Part shown: one piece after another, positions 11,515 through 27,439 of the stretch
Layout of the letters: each line of letters begins with the position of its first letter
Numbering within the stretch: the first letter of the stretch is position 1
From: Dyella sp. A6
GTDB taxonomy: Bacteria > Pseudomonadota > Gammaproteobacteria > Xanthomonadales > Rhodanobacteraceae
Direction of reading: 5' to 3'
Assembly: GCF_036320485.1 (NCBI RefSeq)
Contig: NZ_CP132911.1
Span: 1 to 64,000, forward strand
Length of the DNA stretch: 64,000 bases
Made by a program: the position numbers and the translations under genes
The notes under the pieces: generated by a model
Seen by the model: the letters and a program-made list of their open reading frames with translations, nothing else
Databases searched by the model: none
What the model was told of the DNA's origin: nothing

Positions 11515-12132
11515 TCAGCCCCTCTCGGCAAGTGTCATCGATCGAATGCGGCGCGGAGGCCCGCGCCAGGCCAGCGTGCCGACGTGCGCGGAGTCGCAGG
11601 CAAGCGGGTGGACCTGCCAGGCGCTTGCAGCGTCCTCGTCCAATCGAAGCAGACGCAGTGGCTCCGGCAGGACGGTGAATTCCAGCCGGTCGAGGCCGAA
11701 CGCGAGCCCTCGTCCGGTCGCCTTGAGCACGGCTTCCTTGGCGGTCCACAGCGCGAGGAATGCGGGGTCAAGCAACGCGGGTGCGAGCCGGGCCAATGCC
11801 AGGGCTTCGGCAGTACTAAAGAAGCGGTGCGCGAGATCCAGGCTGCGTCGGCGCGGGCGCAAACGCTCCAGATCGATACCCGGGCGGATGCCGCGCGCCA
11901 CGGCCACTACGGCACGGTCGCCACTGTGCGACCAGTTGAAATACAGACCGGCGTGCGGTGGAGCCAGTTCGGGGCGGCCATGGGCATCGTCGTGCAGCAC
12001 CAGTGCATCGGCAGGCTCGTCCAGGTAGCTCGCCAGGATCGCGCGCAGAGGCGCACGGCCCAGCTCGCGCCGGTAGCCGAGCCACCAGACGTGAATCTCG
12101 TCATCGCCAAGGGGCTCTGTTACTTTCTGCAA
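11515..12132 (-). CDS. 4'-phosphopantetheinyl transferase, Sfp type
   Basis: The enzyme moves the phosphopantetheine arm of CoA onto a serine of acyl- or peptidyl-carrier proteins. The 205-residue product is about twice AcpS length and shows the Sfp/EntD signatures: YFNWSHSGD near residue 66, GIDLERLRPRR near 85 with the metal-binding Asp and Glu, and LWTAKEAVLKATG near 127. No polyketide or peptide synthase is visible in the window, so it may serve fatty-acid AcpP itself, as the single Sfp-type enzyme PcpS does in Pseudomonas aeruginosa. It lies just upstream of pdxJ and is probably cotranscribed. The family call is firm; the substrate is inferred. Confidence 0.9.
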   Translation of the reverse strand: MQKVTEPLGDDEIHVWWLGYRRELGRAPLRAILASYLDEPADALVLHDDAHGRPELAPPHAGLYFNWSHSGDRAVVAVARGIRPGIDLERLRPRRRSLDLAHRFFSTAEALALARLAPALLDPAFLALWTAKEAVLKATGRGLAFGLDRLEFTVLPEPLRLLRLDEDAASAWQVHPLACDSAHVGTLAWRGPPRRIRSMTLAERG

Positions 12133-12230
12133 GGTTGGTCACCGCTCGCGCACATGGCTGCATGCTGCCGGACGGGGGCGACTAGGTACAAGCGTGATGG
12201 GCCGTGGGTCGATCCGGGGAGAGCGCACAC

Positions 12231-15200
12231 TTGATCGCCGGCTGGGTATTGCTGCTGGTTTCCGTTCTGTATGTTGGCCTGTTGTTCGGCGTGGCATTCG
12301 TGGGCGACCGGCGCCCGTTATATCCGCGTCAGCCGAAACTGCGGCCCTACGTATACGCGCTCGCGCTGGCCACCTACTGCACGTCATGGACGTTCTACGG
12401 GGCGGTCGGCACTGCGGCCCGTTCCGGACTGTCCTATCTGCCAATCTACCTAGGACCGGCCCTGTTGTTCCTGGTCGGCTTCGGACTGATGCGCCGGCTG
12501 GTGCGCGTGGCGACACGGCGCAACATCACCTCGATCGCCGACTTCATCGGCGCCCGCTTCGGCAAGTCACACGGGCTGGCTGCGCTGGTAGCGGCGATCG
12601 CCGTGGTGGCAGTCGTGCCCTATCTAGCACTGCAGTTGAAAGCCATCGCGATGTCATTCGCGGTGCTGCATGGCAGCTCGGCGCTTCCAGTGACCGGGAC
12701 CAGCACCGATACGGCATTGTGGTGCGCTTTGTTGCTGGCCTTGTTCGCGATCCTGTTCGGCACGCGCAGCATCGATGCCAGCGAGCATCATCACGGCCTG
12801 ATGCTGGCGATCGCCCTGGAAGCGCTGATCAAGCTGCTCGCCTTCGTGGCGCTGGCCTGGTACGCGTACCAGCACGGGCCGAGCATGGCCCGCATGATGC
12901 AGTTGCCGCTGCAGCATGCCGGTCAGGTGGTGGAGCCGGCCTTCATCGCGCAGACCCTGCTCGGGTTCTGTGCCGTGTTCTGCCTGCCAAGGCAGTTCCA
13001 GATCGGCGTGGTGGAATGCGAGGACGCCGATGACGTCGGTCACGCACGCTGGCTGATCCCGCTCTATATGGTCATCATCAGTGTCGCGGTGCTGCCGCTG
13101 GTGGCGGCCGGCACCATGCTGCCGCGGGTGAGCGATGGTGCGCCCGATGCCTGGGTGCTGAACCTGCCGATGGCCTACGGCAACCATGGCATGGCCCTGC
13201 TGGCGTATATCGGCGGGTTCTCGGCCGGAACCGGCATGGTGATCGTGGCGGCGGTGGCCTTGTCCATCATGGTCAGCAATGACCTGGCGATGCCGTTGCT
13301 GTTGCGCATCCGGCGCTTGCAACTGGAACAGCGTAGCGATCTGTCGCAGCTGCTGCTGCGGGTGCGGCGCTGGTCGATCGTGGCGCTGGCCCTGATGGCA
13401 TACGCCTATTACCGGGTGGCTGCGGATGTCGAAAACCTGGCTGCCACCGGACTGTTGTCGCTGGCGGCGGTTGCCCAGTTCGCGCCCGCGATCGTGGCGG
13501 CACTGTACTGGCGTGGAGCCAGCCGCCGTGGCGTCATGCTCGGTCTGAGCGTGGGCTTTGCGGTATGGGTCTATACCTTGCTGCTGCCGGCGATGGATCA
13601 CGCCGCCCCCTGGCTGCGCAGCGGTCCGCTGGACATAAGCTGGCTGCGACCGCAGGGCTTGTTCGGCACCTGGGGCTGGGATCCCGTGCTGCACTGCGTG
13701 TTCTGGTCGCTGCTATTCAACGTCGCCTGCCTGGTGTTCGTGTCGCTGCGCTGGCGGCCGAGTCTCGAGGAACGCCTGCATGCGGCCATGTTCATCGACC
13801 CGTATGCGGCCAGCCGCATGGGCGCCGGCGATTGGCGCGGCCGCGTGCGGGTCGCGGACCTGCGCACTATCGCCGAGCGGATCATCGGCGTGCGCGGTAC
13901 CCAGCGCGCCTTCGAGGAATATGCGCGCCGCCGCGGCAAGCCGCTGCAGCCCGGAGAGGCCGCCGAACGTGCCCTGATCCAGCGCACCGAGCGGCTGATG
14001 GCTGGTGCGGTGGGGGCTGCCAGCGCACGCCGCATCCTGATGGGCGTGCTTTCCGGTTCGGGCCTCGACGTCGCCGAGGCAATGGCGCTGATGGATGAGG
14101 CTTCGCAGGAACTGCGCTTCAACCGCGAACTGCTGTCCACCACACTGGAAAACGTCACGCAGGGTATCAGCGTGGTCGATGTGGACATGCGGCTGGTGGC
14201 ATGGAACCGACGCTACCTGGAGCTGTTCGACTATCCGGACGGCATGGTCTACGTGGGCGTGCCGGTGGCCGACCTGATCCGCTGGAATGCCGAGCACGGT
14301 GAATGCGGGCCGGGCGAGGTGGAGGCGCATGTGGCCAAGCGCATCGGGCACATGCGGGCGGGTTCGCCGCATCTGTTCCAGCGCATTCGCCCGGATGGCA
14401 GCACCATTGAGATGCGCGGCCGGGCGCTGCCGGGTGGCGGCTACGTCACCACCTATTCGGACGTGACCGCCTACAAGCATGCCGAGCAGGCGTTGATCGA
14501 GGCCAACGAGACGCTGGAGCAGCGGGTGGAACGACGTACCGCCGAACTGAGCGAGGCGCTGGCCGCCACCGCGCAGGCCCGGCGCGTGGCCGAGGCCGCC
14601 AACGTGTCGAAGACGCGCTTCCTGGCCGCGGCCAGCCACGACCTGCTGCAACCGCTGAATGCGGCCCGGCTGTTCACTTCCGCGCTACGCCAGCATCCGG
14701 GCCTGGACACCGAGGCGACGCAGCTGGCCGAGCGCATCGAAGTGTCGTTCCGCGCCGCCGAAGACCTGCTCGACGCGCTGCTCGACATCTCGCGCCTGGA
14801 TACCGGCAGTTACCGGCCCGAAGTCAGTGCGGTGGCGTTGTCAGACATCTTCGAGTCGCTGCGCGCACAGTTCGCCGTGGTGGCCGAACAGCGCGGCCTG
14901 CGCCTGCGCGTGGCTGGCACGAAACTGGCGGTGCGCAGCGACCCGCAGCTGTTGCGGCGGATTCTGCAGAACTTCGTCTCCAACGCCTTGCGCTATACCC
15001 GCAGCGGCAGCGTGCTGATGGGCGCACGTCGTGTGGGGGAAGAGGTCCGAATCGAGGTATGGGACACCGGTCCGGGCATACCGGCGGAGCAGCAGGCGCG
15101 TATCTTCGGGGAGTTCCAGCGGCTGGAACGACCCTCGCCCTGGGGCGAAAAGGGCCTTGGGCTGGGCCTTTCCATCTGCGACCGCATTGCGCACATGCTC

Positions 15201-15716
15201 GGACACAAGCTCGGTCTGGCCTCACGTGAAGGTCATGGCAGCCGGTTCTCGGTGACCGTGCCGCGAGGCATGGCCGAACCGCGGGCCGCGCACGTGGTCC
15301 GCGGGATGGGGCCGTCGACCGAACCATTGTCACTGACGGTACTTTGCCTGGATGACGACGCGGCCATCCTGGACGGCATGCGTGCCCTGCTGGGGCGCTG
15401 GGGTGTGGATTGCCGGACCGCCGGCAGCCTGGCCGAGGCGCAGGCCGAACTGCACAAGGGTCCGGTCGACCTGATTCTGGCGGACTACCACCTGGGTGCG
15501 GACATCGACGGCTTCCAGGCCCTGAACGAACTCAGTCGTACGTTCGTTCCATTGCCCCCGGCGGCACTGATCACCGCCGACGGCAGCAGCGAGCTGAAGC
15601 AGCGGGCCCGTGCCCAGGGTTATCCGGTGCTGCACAAGCCGGTGCGTCCGGCGGCGCTGCGCGCGTTGCTGACGGCTCTCTCGCGGCGGCAAGCGACCCA
15701 GGACAGTCCGCGCTGA
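12231..15716 (+). CDS. SLC5-type transporter-fused hybrid sensor histidine kinase (CrbS-like)
   Basis: This very large inner-membrane sensor has about 1,161 residues. The first 500 or so form a multi-helix sodium/solute symporter-like domain (early helices LIAGWVLLLVSVLYVGLLF and TYCTSWTFYGAVGTAARSG). A PAS domain follows near 620-740 (ENVTQGISVVDVDMRLVAWN), then a coiled segment. A HisKA domain has its acceptor His in AAASHDLLQPLNAARL (His803). The HATPase domain has NALRYTRSG and GLGLGLSICDRIAHM. A C-terminal receiver has Asp1085 in ILADYHLG. This order matches CrbS/NahK-ErcS'-type kinases. The start is uncertain: TTG at 12231 has GGGGAGA eight bases upstream; ATG at 12204 would add nine residues. 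The CrbR-like regulator beside acs at 22.3 kb is the likely partner. Confidence 0.88.
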   Translation: MIAGWVLLLVSVLYVGLLFGVAFVGDRRPLYPRQPKLRPYVYALALATYCTSWTFYGAVGTAARSGLSYLPIYLGPALLFLVGFGLMRRLVRVATRRNITSIADFIGARFGKSHGLAALVAAIAVVAVVPYLALQLKAIAMSFAVLHGSSALPVTGTSTDTALWCALLLALFAILFGTRSIDASEHHHGLMLAIALEALIKLLAFVALAWYAYQHGPSMARMMQLPLQHAGQVVEPAFIAQTLLGFCAVFCLPRQFQIGVVECEDADDVGHARWLIPLYMVIISVAVLPLVAAGTMLPRVSDGAPDAWVLNLPMAYGNHGMALLAYIGGFSAGTGMVIVAAVALSIMVSNDLAMPLLLRIRRLQLEQRSDLSQLLLRVRRWSIVALALMAYAYYRVAADVENLAATGLLSLAAVAQFAPAIVAALYWRGASRRGVMLGLSVGFAVWVYTLLLPAMDHAAPWLRSGPLDISWLRPQGLFGTWGWDPVLHCVFWSLLFNVACLVFVSLRWRPSLEERLHAAMFIDPYAASRMGAGDWRGRVRVADLRTIAERIIGVRGTQRAFEEYARRRGKPLQPGEAAERALIQRTERLMAGAVGAASARRILMGVLSGSGLDVAEAMALMDEASQELRFNRELLSTTLENVTQGISVVDVDMRLVAWNRRYLELFDYPDGMVYVGVPVADLIRWNAEHGECGPGEVEAHVAKRIGHMRAGSPHLFQRIRPDGSTIEMRGRALPGGGYVTTYSDVTAYKHAEQALIEANETLEQRVERRTAELSEALAATAQARRVAEAANVSKTRFLAAASHDLLQPLNAARLFTSALRQHPGLDTEATQLAERIEVSFRAAEDLLDALLDISRLDTGSYRPEVSAVALSDIFESLRAQFAVVAEQRGLRLRVAGTKLAVRSDPQLLRRILQNFVSNALRYTRSGSVLMGARRVGEEVRIEVWDTGPGIPAEQQARIFGEFQRLERPSPWGEKGLGLGLSICDRIAHMLGHKLGLASREGHGSRFSVTVPRGMAEPRAAHVVRGMGPSTEPLSLTVLCLDDDAAILDGMRALLGRWGVDCRTAGSLAEAQAELHKGPVDLILADYHLGADIDGFQALNELSRTFVPLPPAALITADGSSELKQRARAQGYPVLHKPVRPAALRALLTALSRRQATQDSPR

Positions 15717-15809
15717 AGAAACATCGGCTATGGGTCGATGCGTCGTGGGCATAGTCTTCCAGCTGGACGTCCAAACCTCCAAATTTCCAGATGACAAGCT
15801 TGGCCGTCC

Positions 15810-15825
15810 AGACTTATATACGTCT
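15810..15825. promoter_or_regulatory. Imperfect palindrome upstream of gltB
   Basis: AGACTTATATACGTCT is a 16-base dyad with mismatches only at positions 5 and 12, AT-rich in its centre. It lies about 42 bases upstream of the proposed gltB -35, a normal activator position. No regulator is assigned. Confidence 0.35.
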
Positions 15826-15851
15826 ATACAAAGACTAGTTCGTCGAATTGC

Positions 15852-15879
15852 TTGCCTTTCTGTTGCGGCGCACTATAGT
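15852..15879 (+). promoter_or_regulatory. Probable gltB promoter
   Basis: TTGCCT at 15852-15857 and TATAGT at 15874-15879 are separated by 16 bases. They would give a leader of about 40 bases ending in the good AGAGGAA site before gltB. Confidence 0.45.
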
Positions 15880-15925
15880 CGGGAGTATTGCTTGTAGTCT
15901 TGCGTGCTTCCGGGGAGAGGAAACA

Positions 15926-20620
<4,695 letters not shown>

Positions 20621-20631
20621 GGAGCACACTG

Positions 20632-22095
20632 ATGGGCAAGATCACCGGCTTTCTCGACCACCCGCGTCAGCATGAAACCAGCGAGGCGCCGCCGCAGCGC
20701 AAGCGACACTGGCACGAGTTCGTGCGCGAACTCGATGACCAGGCCGCGCAGCTGCAGGCCGCCCGCTGCATGGATTGCGGCATTCCGTTCTGCCACAACG
20801 GCTGTCCGGTCAACAACATCATTCCGGATTTCAACGACCTGGTGTACAAGCAGGACTGGAAGCGTGCGCTGGACGTGCTGCATTCCACCAACAATTTCCC
20901 CGAATTCACCGGACGCATCTGTCCCGCGCCATGCGAGGCGGCCTGCACGCTGAACATCAACAGCGATGCGGTGGGCATCAAGTCGATCGAGCACAAGATC
21001 ATCGATCGCGGTTGGGAAGAAGGCTGGATCGAGCCGAAGCTGCCCGTGCAGCGTACCGGCAAGCGCGTGGCCGTGGTCGGCTCAGGGCCGTCCGGGCTGG
21101 CCGCCGCACAGCAGCTGGCACGCGCCGGGCACGACGTCACCGTGTTCGAGAAGAGCGACCGCGTGGGCGGGCTGTTGCGCTACGGCATTCCCGACTTCAA
21201 GCTGGAGAAGTCGCACATCGACCGCCGTACCGAGCAGATGCGCGGCGAAGGCGTGCAGTTCCGTACCAGCGTTTTCGTCGGCAACGCACACGATGCGGCG
21301 GCCTACGGCGAGGTGGAGACGGTAACTCCGGCGCAGTTGCGGCAGGACTTCGACGCGGTGGTGATCGCCGGCGGTGCGGAAAACCCGCGTGATCTGCCGG
21401 TGCCCGGCCGTGAGCTGGCCGGTGTGCATTTCGCGATGGATTTCCTGCCGCAACAGAACCGCGTGGTGGCCGGCGACGTGCTCGACACGCAGATCCACGC
21501 GGGCGAAAAGCACGTGGTGGTGATCGGCGGTGGCGACACCGGTTCGGACTGCGTCGGCACGTCCAATCGCCATGGCGCCGCCACGGTCACCCAGTTCGAG
21601 CTGCTGCCGCAACCGCCGAAGCAGGAAGACAAGCCGCTGGTATGGCCTTACTGGCCGCTGCGTCTGCGCACTTCCAGCTCGCACGAGGAAGGCTGCCAGC
21701 GCGACTGGGCGGTTGCCACCAAGCGCTTCAACGATGACGGCAAGGGTCGCGTGAAGAGCCTCACCGCGGTACGCGTGGCCTGGCAGGACGGCAAGATGAG
21801 CGAAGTCGCCGACAGCGAATTCGAGATTCCGGCCGACCTGGTGCTGCTGGCGATGGGCTTCGTCTCGCCGGTGCAGAAGGTACTCGACGCCTTTGGCGTG
21901 GAGCGCGATGCGCGCGGCAACGCCAAGGCGTCCACCGAGGGCGCGGGCTGCTACCGCACCAGCGTCGACAAGGTATTCGCCGCAGGCGACATGCGGCGCG
22001 GCCAGTCGCTGGTGGTGTGGGCCATCCGCGAGGGCCGGCAGTGCGCCCGGGCGGTGGACGAGTTCCTGATGGGAGCCTCGACGCTGCCGCGTTGA
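20632..22095 (+). CDS. gltD: Glutamate synthase (NADPH), small subunit
   Basis: GltD is the FAD flavoprotein that takes electrons from NADPH and passes them through Fe-S centres to GltB. The 487-residue product has N-terminal cysteine clusters ([17 protein letters not shown] near residue 46; [13 protein letters not shown] near 97). A dinucleotide fold has [19 protein letters not shown] near 145. A second, NADPH-binding fold has [21 protein letters not shown]. The C-terminus has [22 protein letters not shown]. It begins 11 bases after gltB with GAGGAG between them, so the two subunits are coupled. Length is normal. Confidence 0.97.
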   Translation: MGKITGFLDHPRQHETSEAPPQRKRHWHEFVRELDDQAAQLQAARCMDCGIPFCHNGCPVNNIIPDFNDLVYKQDWKRALDVLHSTNNFPEFTGRICPAPCEAACTLNINSDAVGIKSIEHKIIDRGWEEGWIEPKLPVQRTGKRVAVVGSGPSGLAAAQQLARAGHDVTVFEKSDRVGGLLRYGIPDFKLEKSHIDRRTEQMRGEGVQFRTSVFVGNAHDAAAYGEVETVTPAQLRQDFDAVVIAGGAENPRDLPVPGRELAGVHFAMDFLPQQNRVVAGDVLDTQIHAGEKHVVVIGGGDTGSDCVGTSNRHGAATVTQFELLPQPPKQEDKPLVWPYWPLRLRTSSSHEEGCQRDWAVATKRFNDDGKGRVKSLTAVRVAWQDGKMSEVADSEFEIPADLVLLAMGFVSPVQKVLDAFGVERDARGNAKASTEGAGCYRTSVDKVFAAGDMRRGQSLVVWAIREGRQCARAVDEFLMGASTLPR

Positions 22096-22270
22096 GTCGG
22101 TCCTGCGAGTGTCGGCGCGCTGGCGGGCTGATTGCCGGCGACCGGGCACGGATGGCTTCCGATGCGGCCGGGTCATGCGGTCTGACCATGTAGTCAGGTC
22201 AGGATGATCCGGCGCATCGCATGCCCATGGCCGCTTTCACCAACGCAGGCCATGCGATCGAGGTCGTGAC

Positions 22271-22942
22271 TCAGTCCTCGTCGGCAGGCAGCGGCGGTAC
22301 GGCATCCTGGTCGACGGCGAGCTGACTGGCGAGCAGTGCGACCTGGGTGCGGTTGTTCACGCCCAGCTTGCGCATGATTGCGGTCATGTGCGCTTTCACG
22401 GTGGCTTCGGACACGCCCAGGTCCCAGGCGATCTGCTTGTTGAGCAGGCCTTCGGCGATCATCGTGAGCACACGGAACTGCTGCGGGGTGAGCGTGGCGA
22501 TGCGTGCTGCCGCGTCGGCTTCGTCCGGCTGCAGGGCCTGGTGGCCGCCGAGCAGTTGCGGCGGCAGCCAGGTGTCGCCATCGAGCACGTGACGGATCGC
22601 CTCGGCGATGGTGCTGCCGTCGGTGGACTTGGGAATGTAGGCGGCGGCGCCGTGGGCCAGCGCGCGTTTGGCCACAGCCGGTTCCTCGTGGCCGGAAACC
22701 ACGATGATCGGCAGTCCGGGGTACTGGCCGCGGATGTGTGCCAGCGCGGAGTAACCGCGGGCGCCTGGCATGTGCAGGTCGAGCAGCAGCAGATCGGCGT
22801 CGGGGTAGCGCTCGATCAGGCTCATCAGGTTGTGCACGTCGTCGGCCGCATGCACGCGTGCCTGTGGCAGCGCGCCCAGCACGGCGCGCTGCAGGGCGTC
22901 GCGGAACAGTGGATGGTCGTCGGCAATCAGGACGTCGGGCAT
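22271..22942 (-). CDS. NarL/FixJ-family response regulator (CrbR-like)
   Basis: The 223-residue product is a DNA-binding response regulator. The receiver (about residues 1-120) has acidic residues at 8-9, phospho-accepting Asp55 in LLLLDLHMPG and the switch Lys in AYIPKSTDG. The LuxR-type HTH (about 150-210) has LTPQQFRVLTMIAEGLLNKQIAWDLGVSEATVKAHM. No kinase gene adjoins it. It is encoded 112 bases downstream of acs on the same strand. In Vibrio and Pseudomonas, CrbR-type regulators activate acs and pair with transporter-fused kinases like the one at 12.2 kb. The pairing here is inferred from family and neighbourhood. Confidence 0.88.
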   Translation of the reverse strand: MPDVLIADDHPLFRDALQRAVLGALPQARVHAADDVHNLMSLIERYPDADLLLLDLHMPGARGYSALAHIRGQYPGLPIIVVSGHEEPAVAKRALAHGAAAYIPKSTDGSTIAEAIRHVLDGDTWLPPQLLGGHQALQPDEADAAARIATLTPQQFRVLTMIAEGLLNKQIAWDLGVSEATVKAHMTAIMRKLGVNNRTQVALLASQLAVDQDAVPPLPADED

Positions 22943-23029
22943 GGGGGAGGAGGAGCCGCTGGGGATCAGTGTGGCGAGGGCTGCATCGGCGGCGCCTCGC
23001 CACGTGTCTCTGGATGTGCTGTTCTAGCT

Positions 23030-23049
23030 GAGTTCGTCCGGATGAACTC
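23030..23049. promoter_or_regulatory. Near-perfect 20-base palindrome between acs and the response regulator
   Basis: GAGTTCGTCCGGATGAACTC is a dyad with a single mismatched pair. It lies just past the acs stop and 88 bases before the regulator start. It could be an operator for the regulator gene or a small hairpin after acs; it has no loop and no T tract. Confidence 0.4.
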
Positions 23050-23054
23050 GCCGC

Positions 23055-24995
<1,941 letters not shown>

Positions 24996-25113
24996 GCGTG
25001 CCTCCTGCTGGTTTACGGATGGGCAATGCGGATAATGTGTCGTGCCCGATGCGGCGGACGAAGCCCGAGTGTAACGGTTGCCGCAACAGGCGAGCCACGT
25101 GCGGATTTCGACT

Positions 25114-25132
25114 TTGGTCGATTCTCGACCAA
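25114..25132. promoter_or_regulatory. Perfect dyad in the acs/porin divergent region (candidate operator)
   Basis: TTGGTCGA at 25114-25121 and TCGACCAA at 25125-25132 form a perfect inverted repeat around TTC. It lies roughly midway between the divergent acs and porin starts, where one activator could serve both genes. The CrbR-like regulator is the obvious candidate ligand, but that is inference. Confidence 0.5.
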
Positions 25133-25207
25133 TGGCCAATAGGCGTGCGCGACAACCCGCATCCATGCTCGCAACCACATATAAGATTTCTGGGGAGACC
25201 ATCGATC

Positions 25208-26620
25208 ATGAGCACGACTAGCCACCGTCGTCGTCCTGGCGCGCTCGCGCTCGCCGTCGCGTGCGCGCTGGGCCTGCCGCTTGCGGCGCAGGCGCAGACC
25301 AGCACGTCCACCAGCAGCACGCGTGAGCAGCAGCTTGAGCAGCGGGTCGACCAGCTGCAGCAGGAAGTGAACCAGCTGAAGCAGATGATCGAGACGCAGC
25401 GGGCACAACCCGCCGCCGCGCCGGCTGCGGCACCGGCTGCGCCGGTACAGAACGTGGCCGCGGCCGCGGCACCTAGCAAGCCCGTATTCACCAGCGCGCC
25501 GGGCGTTTCGGTAGCGCTGCATGGCTTCATCAGCGCCAGCGCCTTCAGCCAGAACAAGTCCTTCACCTACGGCAACGGCCAGAACGCACTGTTCCCGCAG
25601 CCCGGTTCCAACGGAACGCTCAGCGGCTTCGATGTGCGCAACACGCGCTTCTGGCTGGACTTCAGCGGCGCCAAGTTCGCCGGCGACTGGGTCGGCGGGG
25701 GTCGTATCGAGATGGACTTCTTCGGTGGCTTCAACGGCACCGGCGCCTACAGCCGGCAGCAGCCGCTGCCGCGCCTGCGTCAGGCCTATATGGACCTGAC
25801 CAACCCCGATACCGGCAGCACCGTGCGCATCGGCCAGCAGTGGGACCTGATGTTCCCGCTCGACAACGTGACCACGTCACTGGAACACGTCGCATTTCCG
25901 CTCGCGTTCGGCAGCGGCATGATCGGCTGGCGTTTCCCCGGCGTGGTCTGGATGCAGGACCTGAACCACGGCAGCACCGGCGCGAAGTGGCGGCTGGATC
26001 TGGGCGCCTTCGACGGCTCGTGGGCAGGCCCGGGCAACAACGTGAATTACCTCACCGCCGGTAATGCAGGATTCCGGCCGCAGCTGGAAGCGCGCCTGCA
26101 TGTGAAGGACAAGGACTGGCTGGCCTACGCGGCTGCGCATTACAGCCAGGTCGACCTGCGTGGCGTCGGCAACGACACCACCGCGCCGATCAAGTCGCAG
26201 GTCAAGAGCGTGGGCTACGAAGTCGGTGGCCAGTGGAAGCCCGGCCCGTGGTCGTTCAAGGGGCAGGTGTATACCGGTCAGGGTCTGGGTGAGCTGTTCG
26301 GTGCCATGTCGCAGTTCGGTGACATCAAGGAAACCGGCGGTTATCTGCAGGCCGGTTACAGCTTCACCTCGAACTGGAGCATGTTCGGCACCTATGCCTA
26401 TGCGAAGCCGAACGCGGGTGACGTGATCCGCTGGATGGGTCATGGCGCCACCGGCCTGCTGCGCAACCGCCAGGCTGCGCTGAGCCTGCAGTACGCGGCC
26501 GGATCGTATGCGCTGGGCGTGGAACTGCTGCACGACAAGCTCGATTCCACCACCAACGGCAGCGACCGCAAGACCACCAGCGGCAACCAGCTGAGCCTCA
26601 ACGCGCTGTATCACTTCTGA
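25208..26620 (+). CDS. DcaP-like outer-membrane porin
   Basis: The 470-residue product has a signal peptide ending near AAQAQ (residue 33) and a short coiled coil at about 40-65 (REQQLEQRVDQLQQEVNQLK), the trimerising feature of DcaP-type porins. An Ala/Pro linker precedes a beta-barrel with alternating aromatic strands such as VSVALHGFISASAF and RNTRFWLDFSG, ending in the canonical terminal Phe (NALYHF). The ATG has GGGGAGA at about nine bases upstream, and CATATAAG before it may hold the -10. DcaP family channels pass small carboxylates and sulphonates, which fits acetate genes on both sides. Substrate is inferred. Confidence 0.85.
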   Translation: MSTTSHRRRPGALALAVACALGLPLAAQAQTSTSTSSTREQQLEQRVDQLQQEVNQLKQMIETQRAQPAAAPAAAPAAPVQNVAAAAAPSKPVFTSAPGVSVALHGFISASAFSQNKSFTYGNGQNALFPQPGSNGTLSGFDVRNTRFWLDFSGAKFAGDWVGGGRIEMDFFGGFNGTGAYSRQQPLPRLRQAYMDLTNPDTGSTVRIGQQWDLMFPLDNVTTSLEHVAFPLAFGSGMIGWRFPGVVWMQDLNHGSTGAKWRLDLGAFDGSWAGPGNNVNYLTAGNAGFRPQLEARLHVKDKDWLAYAAAHYSQVDLRGVGNDTTAPIKSQVKSVGYEVGGQWKPGPWSFKGQVYTGQGLGELFGAMSQFGDIKETGGYLQAGYSFTSNWSMFGTYAYAKPNAGDVIRWMGHGATGLLRNRQAALSLQYAAGSYALGVELLHDKLDSTTNGSDRKTTSGNQLSLNALYHF

Positions 26621-26626
26621 GCCCGG

Positions 26627-26650
26627 GGCGGCGGCCGTGCGGTCGCCGCC
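26627..26650 (+). terminator. Terminator-like hairpin after the porin gene
   Basis: GGCGGCGGCC at 26627-26636 pairs with GGTCGCCGCC at 26641-26650 (one mismatch) across GTGC, seven bases after the stop. There is no T tract, so read-through into the acetate carrier gene is plausible. Confidence 0.45.
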
Positions 26651-26767
26651 ATGCTTCATCCGGACCCAGGCGTGTCCACGGTTTCATGCATACGGACGCG
26701 GCGTCGATGACCCGCGGCGGGTCCGCATGGCCGCGACGACCACGAACCGACCACGGAGAAGTTCACG

Positions 26768-27343
26768 ATGAGCGATGCAAGCACGCAAGCGAAATTTTCC
26801 AATCCGGCCCCGTTGGGGCTGGCCGGCTTTGCGCTGACCACCTGGCTGCTCAGCATGATCAACGCCGGCTGGTTCGGCGGCGAGGCGATGGGCATGGTGC
26901 TGGCCTGCGCCCTGGCCTACGGCGGCACCGCGCAGGCGATCGCCGGGGTGATGGAATTGCCGCGGGGCAATACCTTCGGTGCCACCGCCTTCATAAGTTA
27001 CGGCGCCTTCTGGTGGTCGTTCGCGCTGTTCGTGCTGTTCCTGCACGACAAGGTGCCCGCTGCGTTCGTGGGCTGGTACCTGTTCCTGTGGGGCGTGTTC
27101 ACTTTCTACATGTGGCTGGGCACCCTGCGGGCGCCACGCGCGTTGCAGCTGGTTTTCCTGTCCTTGTGGATCACCTTCTTCCTGCTCGCGGCCGGTGAAT
27201 GGACCGGCATGGCCGGCCTGCACCATGCCGGCGGTTACATGGGGCTGCTGACCGCGGTGCTGGCGTTCTACCTGTCGGCGGCGGAGATCATCAACGATTC
27301 GCAGCAGCGCACGGTGTTGCCGATCGGCGCGCCGCGCGGCTGA
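26768..27343 (+). CDS. satP: Acetate/succinate carrier, GPR1/FUN34/YaaH (SatP) family
   Basis: This 191-residue inner-membrane protein has six predicted helices. The N-terminal family motif appears as NPAPLGLAGFALTTWLLSM near residue 13, followed by AMGMVLACALAYGGTAQAIAGVMEL and TFGATAFISYGAFWWSFALF. SatP homologues import acetate and succinate with protons. It is 147 bases downstream of the porin on the same strand; acs lies just beyond the porin in divergent orientation. Porin, carrier and Acs therefore cover outer membrane, inner membrane and activation. Family identity is strong; substrate follows from family and context. Confidence 0.92.
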   Translation: MSDASTQAKFSNPAPLGLAGFALTTWLLSMINAGWFGGEAMGMVLACALAYGGTAQAIAGVMELPRGNTFGATAFISYGAFWWSFALFVLFLHDKVPAAFVGWYLFLWGVFTFYMWLGTLRAPRALQLVFLSLWITFFLLAAGEWTGMAGLHHAGGYMGLLTAVLAFYLSAAEIINDSQQRTVLPIGAPRG

Positions 27344-27439
27344 ACCGGCACGCTTCCAGCAACAGCACGAAAGCGGTGACAGGGTGGCGTCTGCCGGGAT
27401 GTCGCCTGTCCTGAGACGCCAGCGGCGCACCATGCGCCG

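Noticed and set aside
15810..15825. MetJ box upstream of gltB
   Set aside because: The palindrome shares only parts of the tandem AGACGTCT pattern, and MetJ control of glutamate synthase is not expected. It was kept only as an unassigned dyad.
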